Shown here: positions 35,963 to 43,485 of the stretch, in pieces
Layout: the number at the start of each line of letters is the position of its first letter
Numbering within the stretch: the stretch's first letter is position 1
NCBI RefSeq assembly: GCF_900108855.1
Contig: NZ_FNXY01000009.1
Coordinates: forward strand, 346,981 to 410,980
DNA length: 64,000 nucleotides
Origin: Dyadobacter koreensis
GTDB lineage: Bacteria > Bacteroidota > Bacteroidia > Cytophagales > Spirosomataceae
Direction: 5' to 3'
Notes under the pieces: generated by a model
Told to the model about the DNA's origin: nothing
Seen by the model: only the letters and a program-made list of their open reading frames with translations
The model's database searches: none
Translations under genes and position numbers: made by a program

Positions 35963-36410
35963 AAATATTTTTTAACCCGATAGCGAGAAATTACAAACGC
36001 AGATATGCCAGGTTTTCATATGATGTTTAAAAACGAACATTTTCTTCCTGTGATTTTTGCTAATTCGGTTAGTTGACGAAGTTTTAGAGGTTGGATTAAT
36101 TAATAAAAAATAGGTTCTGCTTATTCTTAATTTATATAAAATCTGTTTCAGTCATTGTCTGAAATATCTTATAAGACTGAAAATATAATTAAAGGCCTAA
36201 TAAAATTTGACTTAACAAGATTCGAAAAGTTCCCTTTTAAAATTAATTTTGCCACGTTTCTGATAATTTCTATACAGTTTTCGCAAATTTTGGGTGATTT
36301 TCTAAAAAATATCCAATAATTCAAGTGCGACACTATTGGTACTGACCAAATTATCTCCTACTTTTGCGGTCTGAAAATAACCTCTCATAGACTATACTAA
36401 AATTCTTATA
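35963..36410. other. Divergent promoter region between the membrane-TPR gene and atpD
   Basis: About 450 AT-rich bases with no ORF or RNA gene. A two-element promoter for atpD lies near its right end; a second -7-like box (TAATTTTG, 36244-36251) lies further left without a matching -33. Confidence 0.6.
36336..36366 (+). promoter_or_regulatory. Two-element Bacteroidota promoter of atpD
   Basis: TTGG at 36336-36339 and TACTTTTG at 36359-36366 are separated by 19 bases, the standard spacing of the TTTG / TAnnTTTG promoter. The expected transcription start is near 36373, about 38 bases before the atpD ATG. Confidence 0.7.
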
Positions 36411-37931
36411 ATGGCAAACGCGACAAACATAGGAAAAATTACGCAGGTAATTGGCCCCGTTGTAGACGTATCATTTGAAGACAGCGAACGCATCCCGGCT
36501 ATTCTTGATGCATTAGAGGTCATCAAATCAAACGGTCAAAGAGTAATCCTTGAGTGTCAACAACACTTAGGCGAAGACAGAGTTCGTACTATTGCGATGG
36601 ACAGTACAGAAGGTATGCAGCGCGGAATGGCGGTGAAACCTTTGGGCGCCCCGATCAAAATGCCAACTGGCGAAGCGATCAAAGGACGTTTGTTCAACGT
36701 AATCGGAGAAGCTATTGATGGTCTTACACCAGTTGATTCTTCTGTAAACGGTGTTTCTATCCACCGTTCAGCTCCAAAATTTGAGGATCTGGCAACTGCG
36801 ACGGAGGTACTTTTCACAGGTATCAAAGTTATCGACTTACTTGCTCCTTATGTAAAAGGTGGTAAAATCGGTCTATTCGGTGGTGCCGGTGTTGGTAAAA
36901 CTGTATTGATTCAGGAATTGATCAACAATATCGCAAAAGCACACGCTGGTCTTTCAGTATTTGCCGGTGTTGGAGAGCGTACCCGTGAAGGAAATGATTT
37001 AATGCGCGAGATGATCGAGGCAGGTATCATTAAATACGGTGACGAATTTAAGCACAGCATGGAAGAAGGTGGCTGGGATATCTCCAAAGTTGACTACAAC
37101 ACTTTGAAAGATTCACAAGCTACTTTCGTTTTCGGTCAAATGAACGAACCTCCTGGAGCTCGTGCACGTGTGGCCCTTTCAGGTCTTACGGTTGCTGAGT
37201 ATTTCCGTGACGGAGATGGCGAAGGACAAGGACGTGATATCCTTTTCTTCATTGACAATATCTTCCGTTTTACACAGGCGGGTTCTGAAGTATCGGCCCT
37301 TTTAGGTCGTATGCCATCTGCGGTAGGTTACCAACCTACACTTGCAACAGAAATGGGTGCGATGCAGGAACGTATTACTTCAACAAAACGCGGATCTATT
37401 ACATCTGTACAAGCGGTTTACGTACCTGCGGATGACTTGACGGATCCAGCGCCGGCAACGACATTTACCCACTTGGATGCAACGACTACGCTTTCTCGTA
37501 AAGTTGCTGAAAAAGGTATCTATCCTGCCGTGGATCCACTAGATTCAGTTTCACGTATCTTGAACGCTGAAACATTAGGTGACGCACATTACGATTGTGC
37601 GCAACGCGTTAAAAATATTTTGCAGCACTACAAAGAATTGCAGGATATCATCGCGATCTTGGGTATGGAAGAATTATCAGATGATGATAAACTTGTTGTA
37701 TCACGTGCTCGTCGTGTAGAGCGTTTCTTGTCACAACCTTTCTTTGTTGCTGAACAATTTACAGGTTTGAAAGGCGTGTTGGTAGACATCAATGATACGA
37801 TCAAAGGTTTCAACCAAATTATGGATGGTGCATATGACCACCTTCCTGAAATGGCTTTCAACCTTGTTGGTACAATTGAAGATGCTCAGATCAAAGGTGA
37901 AAAAATGATGGCAGAAGCTGCTAACAGATAA
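36411..37931 (+). CDS. atpD: ATP synthase F1 subunit beta
   Basis: The 506-residue catalytic subunit of F1-ATPase. The P-loop GGAGVGKT is at 157-164, the GERTREG motif at 188-194 with its catalytic Glu, and the DELSEED-equivalent region (GMEELSDDDK) is conserved. It forms the alpha3-beta3 head that makes ATP from the proton gradient. It is paired only with atpC; the other F0F1 genes are not in the window, which is the usual split arrangement in this phylum. Confidence 0.97.
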   Translation: MANATNIGKITQVIGPVVDVSFEDSERIPAILDALEVIKSNGQRVILECQQHLGEDRVRTIAMDSTEGMQRGMAVKPLGAPIKMPTGEAIKGRLFNVIGEAIDGLTPVDSSVNGVSIHRSAPKFEDLATATEVLFTGIKVIDLLAPYVKGGKIGLFGGAGVGKTVLIQELINNIAKAHAGLSVFAGVGERTREGNDLMREMIEAGIIKYGDEFKHSMEEGGWDISKVDYNTLKDSQATFVFGQMNEPPGARARVALSGLTVAEYFRDGDGEGQGRDILFFIDNIFRFTQAGSEVSALLGRMPSAVGYQPTLATEMGAMQERITSTKRGSITSVQAVYVPADDLTDPAPATTFTHLDATTTLSRKVAEKGIYPAVDPLDSVSRILNAETLGDAHYDCAQRVKNILQHYKELQDIIAILGMEELSDDDKLVVSRARRVERFLSQPFFVAEQFTGLKGVLVDINDTIKGFNQIMDGAYDHLPEMAFNLVGTIEDAQIKGEKMMAEAANR

Positions 37932-38015
37932 TCACATTATTGATTAACAGCCTGTTAGCAAGATATTTATATCAAAACTAATAGCTGATTGCTAACAGCC
38001 AAAAGCCAATTAAAT

Positions 38016-38258
38016 ATGCATTTAGATATCATTACCCCAGATAAAAAAGTGTTTGCCGGAGAGGCGAATGCTGTAACATTACCGGGTACCGACGGACAGT
38101 TTCAGGTTTTGAATAATCATGCCCCACTTGTAAGCTCGCTTAAACGTGGTGATGTGGTTGTAGATATCAGCGGCGCCAAAACAACTTATACCATCGATGG
38201 TGGTGTGGTTGAGGTACTAAACAATAAAGTTTTGGTTTTGGCTGAGGCGGTTTTGTAG
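38016..38258 (+). CDS. atpC: ATP synthase F1 subunit epsilon (short form)
   Basis: An 80-residue subunit of the central stalk. It begins MHLDIITPDKKVFAGEANAVTLPGTDGQFQVLNNHAPLVSSLKRG, the N-terminal beta-sandwich of epsilon. The C-terminal two-helix domain found in E. coli is absent, as in many Bacteroidota. The frame opens at 37989, but the ATG at 38016 gives the canonical start. It lies 84 bases after atpD and ends in a strong terminator, so the two form an atpDC operon. Confidence 0.95.
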   Translation: MHLDIITPDKKVFAGEANAVTLPGTDGQFQVLNNHAPLVSSLKRGDVVVDISGAKTTYTIDGGVVEVLNNKVLVLAEAVL

Positions 38259-38282
38259 GGTAAAACATAATAAAATTTTTAG

Positions 38283-38319
38283 TAGGGTACAGGCTTTTAA
38301 GCTTGTACCCTATTTTTTT
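38283..38319 (+). terminator. Rho-independent terminator of atpDC
   Basis: Fourteen-base arms (38283-38296 and 38299-38312) with one G.U pair and a very tight turn, followed by a run of seven T. Confidence 0.9.
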
Positions 38320-38422
38320 GACCTCATTGTATTGGTCTTCATTTTTACAAAACGATGGTACGGCGGCGTTAACTTTCCGAAAGAATGACTATTTTCGGAA
38401 AAGCACTTTCCTAATCACTCCT

Positions 38423-39763
38423 ATGACACAACCTTCTCCCAAAAAAGAACTTCTTAAAATATTAGGCGTCGGCTTCGGTATTGCCGTCACAATCGGCGGA
38501 ACAATCGGAACCGGAATTCTTAGAAAGCCGGGACCCATCGCCGCCCAGCTTGGAGAGCCGTGGCTCATCATGGGTGTTTGGATTGCAGTAAGTTTGTATG
38601 CTTTTCTGGGAACATTGTGCACCATTGAGTTAGGAACCTCTGTACCAAAAGCGGGAGCTTGGTACGTTTACGCTCGCCGTGCTTTTGGCGATTATGCAGG
38701 ATTTGTCGTTGGAATAAACAGCTGGATGGGCACTTGTGCTGCTTTGGGTTTCGGGGTTTATACTATGAGTGAATATCTCGCGCTTCTGATTCCTTCACTT
38801 CTGGGTTACGAACCTTATGTTGCTGCCTCCATATTGCTTATCCTGACGGGTATACATTGGATAGGACTCGCCCTGGCAAGTACTTTTCAAAATGTGATGA
38901 GTTTCCTTAAAGCTATTGGACTATTCACCTTTGTAGCAGTTTGTTACATTTATGGGAATGAGATTTCCTCCGCCGATGCCACTTTAACGACAAGTAAAAT
39001 TATTCAGACCGGAAGTTTTATCGGTCCGATCATATTTTCTCTTCAGGCAATTTTTTATACATATGATGGCTGGCATACAGCAGCCTACTTTACAGAAGAG
39101 GATGAAAACCCTACAAAAAACCTACCCAAATCCATGATTGGCGGTGTTTTGTTGATCATCATTATTTACCTGCTTTGCAATCTGGCGATCCTTTATATTT
39201 TGCCGATGAATGAACTGGCCAATTCTAAACTTGCTGCTGCGGATTCGATCAAACTGATATTTGGGGAAGGATCTGCGAAAATTGTTACCATATTTTTGAT
39301 GATTTCCATTCTCGGGATTGTGAATGCGCAAATGTTGTTCAACCCGAGAGTTTTATATTCCATGAGCCGAGATGGACTATTTATCAATGCCGCAACGTAT
39401 GTAAACAAAGGCGGAACGCCAGCCCTGGCCATGCCGATAACAGCCGCTGTTGCTGTTGTCCTGATTCTTGTAGGCAAAGAAGCCTGCGAAAAACTTTCCG
39501 ATATCGCTACCTTCTTTTTTGTTTTAGGATACGCCTCCGGATTTGCTTCCTTGCTTATGTTACGAAAAAAAGAACCGCTTTTGGCGCGACCATGGAAAGT
39601 GCCTGCGTATCCGGTTTTACCAATTCTTATGTTGATTATTTCGTTGGCATTCCTGGTTTCGGCTGTCGTACAGGATATATCAAGCAGTAAGTATTCAATT
39701 TTATTTCTGGTATTGAGTTATCCGATTTTCCTGGCCGTTCAGCGGTTGAACCGGAAGGATTAG
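38423..39763 (+). CDS. APC-superfamily amino acid permease
   Basis: A 446-residue transporter with about 12 hydrophobic helices. The early helix GVGFGIAVTIGGTIGTGILRKPG carries the glycine-rich unwound segment typical of the APC fold (substrate site in TM1). The TM6 region ...FYTYDGWHTAAYFTEEDENPTKNLPKSMIGG matches amino acid permeases of the AAT/LAT branch. The frame opens at 38303, but the ATG at 38423 gives a normal N-terminus. Substrate not predictable from sequence. It is followed closely by the RAYT gene. Confidence 0.88.
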   Translation: MTQPSPKKELLKILGVGFGIAVTIGGTIGTGILRKPGPIAAQLGEPWLIMGVWIAVSLYAFLGTLCTIELGTSVPKAGAWYVYARRAFGDYAGFVVGINSWMGTCAALGFGVYTMSEYLALLIPSLLGYEPYVAASILLILTGIHWIGLALASTFQNVMSFLKAIGLFTFVAVCYIYGNEISSADATLTTSKIIQTGSFIGPIIFSLQAIFYTYDGWHTAAYFTEEDENPTKNLPKSMIGGVLLIIIIYLLCNLAILYILPMNELANSKLAAADSIKLIFGEGSAKIVTIFLMISILGIVNAQMLFNPRVLYSMSRDGLFINAATYVNKGGTPALAMPITAAVAVVLILVGKEACEKLSDIATFFFVLGYASGFASLLMLRKKEPLLARPWKVPAYPVLPILMLIISLAFLVSAVVQDISSSKYSILFLVLSYPIFLAVQRLNRKD

Positions 39764-39795
39764 ATTTCGAATATTTTAACACACACTAACTTTAT

Positions 39796-40257
39796 ATGGC
39801 CGGCACTTTTTCGCAATTGTATGTTCAGGTGGTTTTTGCCGTGAAAGGCAGAGAAAATTTAATCAAAAAGGAATTTCGAACTGAGATTTTTGAATACATC
39901 GCTGGCATTATTAAGGGAAAAAATCAAAAACCAATTATTGTTAATGGCGTTGGCGATCATGTACATTTATTTGTTGGGTTGCGCCCTTCTATGTCCATAT
40001 CAGATTTAGTACGGGACGTAAAGAATAATTCTTCCAATTTTATCAATTCGAAAAAGTATGTTGCCGGCAGATTTTCCTGGCAAGAAGGGTATGCTGCTTT
40101 TTCGTATAGTCAATCTCAAATTGACTCGGTTTTTAATTATATCCAAAATCAGGAAAGTCATCATCAAAGACGCACATTTAGAGAGGAATATCTTGATATG
40201 CTAGTGAAATTTCAGGTTCAATATGATGAAAAGTATTTGTTTGACTGGATTGAGTAA
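39796..40257 (+). CDS. IS200/IS605-type Y1 transposase, REP-associated (RAYT)
   Basis: A 153-residue single-domain HUH endonuclease. The metal-binding HUH motif is H55-V-H57 in GDHVHLFV. The nucleophilic tyrosine is Y115 in VFNYIQNQESHH, with the NQxSHH residues that usually follow it. Such enzymes cut and rejoin single-stranded DNA at hairpins. It stands alone, without a TnpB partner or typical IS ends. An array of palindromic REP-like modules begins 64 bases downstream, so it most resembles a RAYT, a domesticated transposase that works on REP sequences. It is full length with both catalytic motifs intact, so probably active. Confidence 0.9.
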   Translation: MAGTFSQLYVQVVFAVKGRENLIKKEFRTEIFEYIAGIIKGKNQKPIIVNGVGDHVHLFVGLRPSMSISDLVRDVKNNSSNFINSKKYVAGRFSWQEGYAAFSYSQSQIDSVFNYIQNQESHHQRRTFREEYLDMLVKFQVQYDEKYLFDWIE

Positions 40258-40320
40258 CTGGTGATTTTCTATTTTTAAAAATATTTTTGATATGATGATA
40301 TTTTGTTGATATGATTATGC

Positions 40321-40386
40321 CACCCGTTCCGGGTTTTGCCAAGGCAGAATCTCAATTTGCTATAATAATGTCATCCCTTCGGGATT
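40321..40386 (+). repeat. REP-like module 1 (forward)
   Basis: Hairpin A (CACCCGTTCCGGGTTT) at 40321-40336 and hairpin B (TCATCCCTTCGGGATT) at 40371-40386, separated by 34 bases that include GCTATAATAATG directly before B. Confidence 0.82.
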
Positions 40387-40467
40387 TGCGAAGGGTATAA
40401 CATTATGCCGTTTTGAAATTGAATATTTTTCAAGTTTACTGGAAAACTTTTTAGGAAATCCGTTTCT

Positions 40468-40540
40468 CTGTCACCCGTTCCGGGTTTCCGCCCGACGCAG
40501 ATTCCTGCTATTTCTATAATAATATCGTCCCTTCGGGATT
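40468..40540 (+). repeat. REP-like module 2 (forward)
   Basis: Hairpin A at 40471-40487, preceded by CTG, and hairpin B (TCGTCCCTTCGGGATT) at 40525-40540; the spacer carries TTTCTATAATAATA before B as in module 1. Confidence 0.82.
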
Positions 40541-40570
40541 ATTATGAACCGATATAGACGAATTTTTTGT

Positions 40571-40643
40571 AATCCCGAAGAGATGAAAGTATTATAGAAA
40601 ATGGCATCAGGTCCTATCCTAAAAACCCTGAAAGGGTGACAGA
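40571..40643 (-). repeat. REP-like module 3 (reverse)
   Basis: On the minus strand: TCTGTCACCC-TTTC-AGGGTTT (A, 40623-40643), a 36-base spacer ending TTTTCTATAATAC, and hairpin B (40571-40586, one mismatch). Same layout as modules 1 and 2 in opposite orientation. Confidence 0.8.
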
Positions 40644-40690
40644 AAAACCACGTTTCCAAAAATCTTGATTCCACCACTTCCAGAAAACCA

Positions 40691-40705
40691 TCGTCCTTCA
40701 GGATT
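40691..40705 (+). repeat. Degenerate forward REP-like half-module
   Basis: TCGTCCTTCAGGATT is a forward B-type hairpin without a clear A partner or TATAATA spacer; probably a decayed module. Confidence 0.6.
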
Positions 40706-40737
40706 GGCGAATGGGACGAGAACTACGACTACCGAAC

Positions 40738-40807
40738 ATCCCGAAGGGATGATAGTATTGTAGAAAATTCTGACACCAACTATCCCTAACCCAGAATGGG
40801 TGACAGA
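40738..40807 (-). repeat. REP-like module 4 (reverse)
   Basis: On the minus strand: TCTGTCACCC-ATTC-TGGGTT (A, 40788-40807), a 34-base spacer ending TTTTCTACAATACT, and a perfect hairpin B (40738-40753). Confidence 0.8.
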
Positions 40808-40902
40808 AGAACTGTTAACCAACCTTCAATAATTATTGATAAATTACCCATGATAAAATCTAAATTGTAGCCTTTTGGTAACAAACCGATTCGTCAACAG
40901 CC

Positions 40903-43332
40903 ATGCTCTCAAAAAACACACTCTTCAAAGTTTCCCTTTTCACTCTGGCGCTCGCGCTGGCTTCGTACCGGTGGGTAGAAGACGATTTTTCCAAGCTGAT
41001 TGTAAGCAGGTTACAAGAATACCGCCGTGTATTTCCTCAGGAAAAAGCATTTTTACATACAGATAAACCCTATTACGTCGCTGGTGATACACTTTGGTTT
41101 AGTGCATACCTCGCGGAAGGAGCAATCCATTTCGCAGACAGCGCGAGCCGGGTTTTGTATGTCGATCTCATGGAGAAAAGAACTGGAAAAAATATCTCCA
41201 TCAGACGTGTAAAACTGGATGGAGGTTATGGAAATGGTGATATTAAGCTGAATGACGCTTTGCCCTCAGGAGCTTATACGATTCGTGCCTATACCAACTG
41301 GATGCGGAATTTCCCTGAGGATTATTTCTTCCATAAAGACCTTTATGTTTTCAATAATGGAACAAATACGCCGGAAACAGTTACTTCAAATCTAGATGTT
41401 CAATTTTTCCCAGAGGGAGGTCAGCTGGTTGCAGGTTTGAGCACGCGCGTAGGCTTTAAAGCTATTGATCAGTCAGGATTGGGCGCAGAAGTCAATGGTT
41501 TTGTTTTAAATCAAAAAAACGACACTATCGCCGCATTAAAAAGCGAACATCTGGGAATGGGTAAATTTCCTTTCGAACCGGTTGCCGGTGAAAAGTATAC
41601 TGCTTTTGTACGAAAAAAATCAGACGCTTATCAGCGCTTCGACTTTCCGGAAGTTAAATCAGAGGGTTTTACTATGATCGTAAACAATCTTACGACGACG
41701 GACAAAATGCGGATTCTTGTATATGCCAATTTTCCTGACAATATGGATAAAGAAGTAAACATAGTCGCTCAGACACGTGGGCTGGTTGCTTTTGCCGCAA
41801 AAGGAAAAGTGTCCAAAAAGGGTTTACAATTGAACGTTCCTGTTAATGAGTTGCCTGATGGCATTACCCAGCTGACCCTTTTTGACAGTCAGAACAAGCC
41901 CGTATGCGAACGTCTCGTTTTCGTAGATCATGGCGAAAGACTCCATTTAAAGATTTCGACGAATAAAAATTTATTCAATCCGCGAGAGAAAACGGAGGTT
42001 GAAATTATGGTAACTGACACGGCTGACAAACCGGTAGAAACAATGCTTTCTGTTTCTGTTACCGACGAAGGACAGATAGCCCCGCAACCTTATGATCAAA
42101 ATATAATCTCATACTTACTGCTTTCATCAGACTTACGCGGTATTATAGAGCAGCCTGCCTATTATTTCGACACAACCAAAACGGACCGAAAAATCAAGCT
42201 GGACTTATTGATGATGACACAGGGCTGGCGGCGATTCAATTGGGCAGATGTTTTACAGGAAAGTCACACTGCGCCAACACGGTTTGTAGAGCAGGGTTTT
42301 TCAATTCAAGGCGAGGTTAAAAAGGGCAACAAGAAACTTGCTGATAAAGTAATGCTATCTGTTTTCCTGACAAATGATAGTATCAACACTTTCCTCACCA
42401 CAGAATCAGGGGAGACCGGTCGGTTTGCCCTGGACAATCTGATTTTTAATGATTCGCTGAACGTTCGTTTACAAGGCATGAATTCCAAAAATAATGCCGG
42501 CCTCAATATCATTATGGCCCCGTTTGATCCGCCGAAATTTACTATCCATAAGATTCCTTTTTACCCGGTAACCGTCGACGCGTTGAAAATGGCTGAATAT
42601 TTAAAGAGAGCGGAAGAATATTTAGAAATCGAAAGAAAAATCCGGGCGAGCAGGGAAAAGTTATTGAAAGAAATAACGATCAAAGGAAAAAGAGAAGAAG
42701 AACGGGACTCCCGAAAATTATATAGCCGTGCAGATGCTTCAATAAAAGTAACACCTCAAATGACCGGTGCCGCTAATTCGATCCTGGATATGCTCCAAGG
42801 TCGGGTGGCCGGAGTTTCTGTGATGGGATCTGGTTCAAATGCGACTGTTTCCATTCGTGGAAGCAGAACAGAGCCAACGTTTTTACTCGATGGAATGCCT
42901 GTTGATAAAGATTTAATTACCTCTCTTTCTATTTTTGATGTAGAGTCCATTGACGTTTTGAAAGGCGCCTCAGCTGCAATTTACGGAAGTCGCGGAGGTG
43001 GAGGCGTCATTTCTGTTTTAACAAAAAGGGGAAATTCGGCGTATGACTATTCGCAGGACATCACGCCTGGCGTGACCGTAGCAAAAATTGCAGGATTTAA
43101 CGTTCCAAGAAAATTCTACGAACCTCGATATGATTTAAAACGACCGGAAGATCTGAAACCAGATTACAGGACAACAATCCACTGGGCCCCCATGTTAAGA
43201 ACGAAGCAAGATGGTAAAGTGAAATTCAGCTATTTTAATACGGATGCAAGCACAAAAGTCAACATTCGGGTTGAAGCCTTAACCGCTTGGGGAATACCTG
43301 GTTCAGCAGAAACGGGATATTCGGTACGATAA
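40903..43332 (+). CDS. MG2-type macroglobulin-like protein with C-terminal TonB-receptor plug domain
   Basis: An 809-residue exported protein. After an N-terminal hydrophobic signal, the segment EKAFLHTDKPYYVAGDTLWFSAYL is the MG2 domain of alpha-2-macroglobulins, followed by further Ig-like domains. Near residues 616-714 comes a TonB-dependent receptor plug (ILDMLQGRVAGVSV, ATVSIRGSRTEPTFLLDGMPVD, SIDVLKGASAAIYGSRGGGGVISVLTKRG). No beta-barrel follows, so this is not a complete receptor; the C-terminus returns to an Ig-like domain. Such hybrid proteins are widespread in Bacteroidota, but their function is unknown. It follows the REP-like array, whose last module ends about 95 bases upstream of the start. 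Confidence 0.88.
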   Translation: MLSKNTLFKVSLFTLALALASYRWVEDDFSKLIVSRLQEYRRVFPQEKAFLHTDKPYYVAGDTLWFSAYLAEGAIHFADSASRVLYVDLMEKRTGKNISIRRVKLDGGYGNGDIKLNDALPSGAYTIRAYTNWMRNFPEDYFFHKDLYVFNNGTNTPETVTSNLDVQFFPEGGQLVAGLSTRVGFKAIDQSGLGAEVNGFVLNQKNDTIAALKSEHLGMGKFPFEPVAGEKYTAFVRKKSDAYQRFDFPEVKSEGFTMIVNNLTTTDKMRILVYANFPDNMDKEVNIVAQTRGLVAFAAKGKVSKKGLQLNVPVNELPDGITQLTLFDSQNKPVCERLVFVDHGERLHLKISTNKNLFNPREKTEVEIMVTDTADKPVETMLSVSVTDEGQIAPQPYDQNIISYLLLSSDLRGIIEQPAYYFDTTKTDRKIKLDLLMMTQGWRRFNWADVLQESHTAPTRFVEQGFSIQGEVKKGNKKLADKVMLSVFLTNDSINTFLTTESGETGRFALDNLIFNDSLNVRLQGMNSKNNAGLNIIMAPFDPPKFTIHKIPFYPVTVDALKMAEYLKRAEEYLEIERKIRASREKLLKEITIKGKREEERDSRKLYSRADASIKVTPQMTGAANSILDMLQGRVAGVSVMGSGSNATVSIRGSRTEPTFLLDGMPVDKDLITSLSIFDVESIDVLKGASAAIYGSRGGGGVISVLTKRGNSAYDYSQDITPGVTVAKIAGFNVPRKFYEPRYDLKRPEDLKPDYRTTIHWAPMLRTKQDGKVKFSYFNTDASTKVNIRVEALTAWGIPGSAETGYSVR

Positions 43333-43420
43333 TTGAACTTGTTACAAGAATACTTTGTAAAATGCGTTAGTAATCAGTGGCGGACCGGAATTTGACCTGA
43401 CCATCCCGAAAAAAAAGTCA

Positions 43421-43428
43421 TACCTTTG
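43421..43428 (+). promoter_or_regulatory. Candidate -7 box for the TPR/DUF4292 gene pair
   Basis: TACCTTTG is a full TAnnTTTG match 57 bases before the TPR start. A TTTG lies 26 bases upstream, wider than usual. Confidence 0.45.
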
Positions 43429-43485
43429 CTATTTATATTGAAATAGCCGATCTGTCTCCGTTTCTGATTGGCAACAAGATAAAAT

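Larger units (their letters stand above)
40258..40902. repeat. REP-like palindrome array next to the RAYT gene
   Basis: A 645-base gene-free stretch holding nine small hairpins of one family (form TCAyCC-TTC-GGrTT and its slightly longer version TCACCCG-TTC-CGGGTTT). The hairpins come in pairs (A then B) 34-37 bases apart, joined by a spacer that usually contains TTTCTATAATA just before B. Two A-B modules run forward (40321-40386 and 40468-40540), two run in reverse (40571-40643 and 40738-40807), and one forward B half-module lies between them (40691-40705). This is the organisation of bacterial BIMEs. Confidence 0.85.

Noticed and set aside
40321..40807. CRISPR array in the repeat-rich region
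   Set aside because: The repeats are palindromic, occur in both orientations, are only about 16 bases long and have irregular, partly conserved spacers; no cas gene is near.
39764..40902. Complete IS200/IS605 insertion sequence
   Set aside because: There is no tnpB, no defined left end upstream of the gene, and the hairpins lie only on one side as a multi-copy array, so a RAYT with REPs explains it better.
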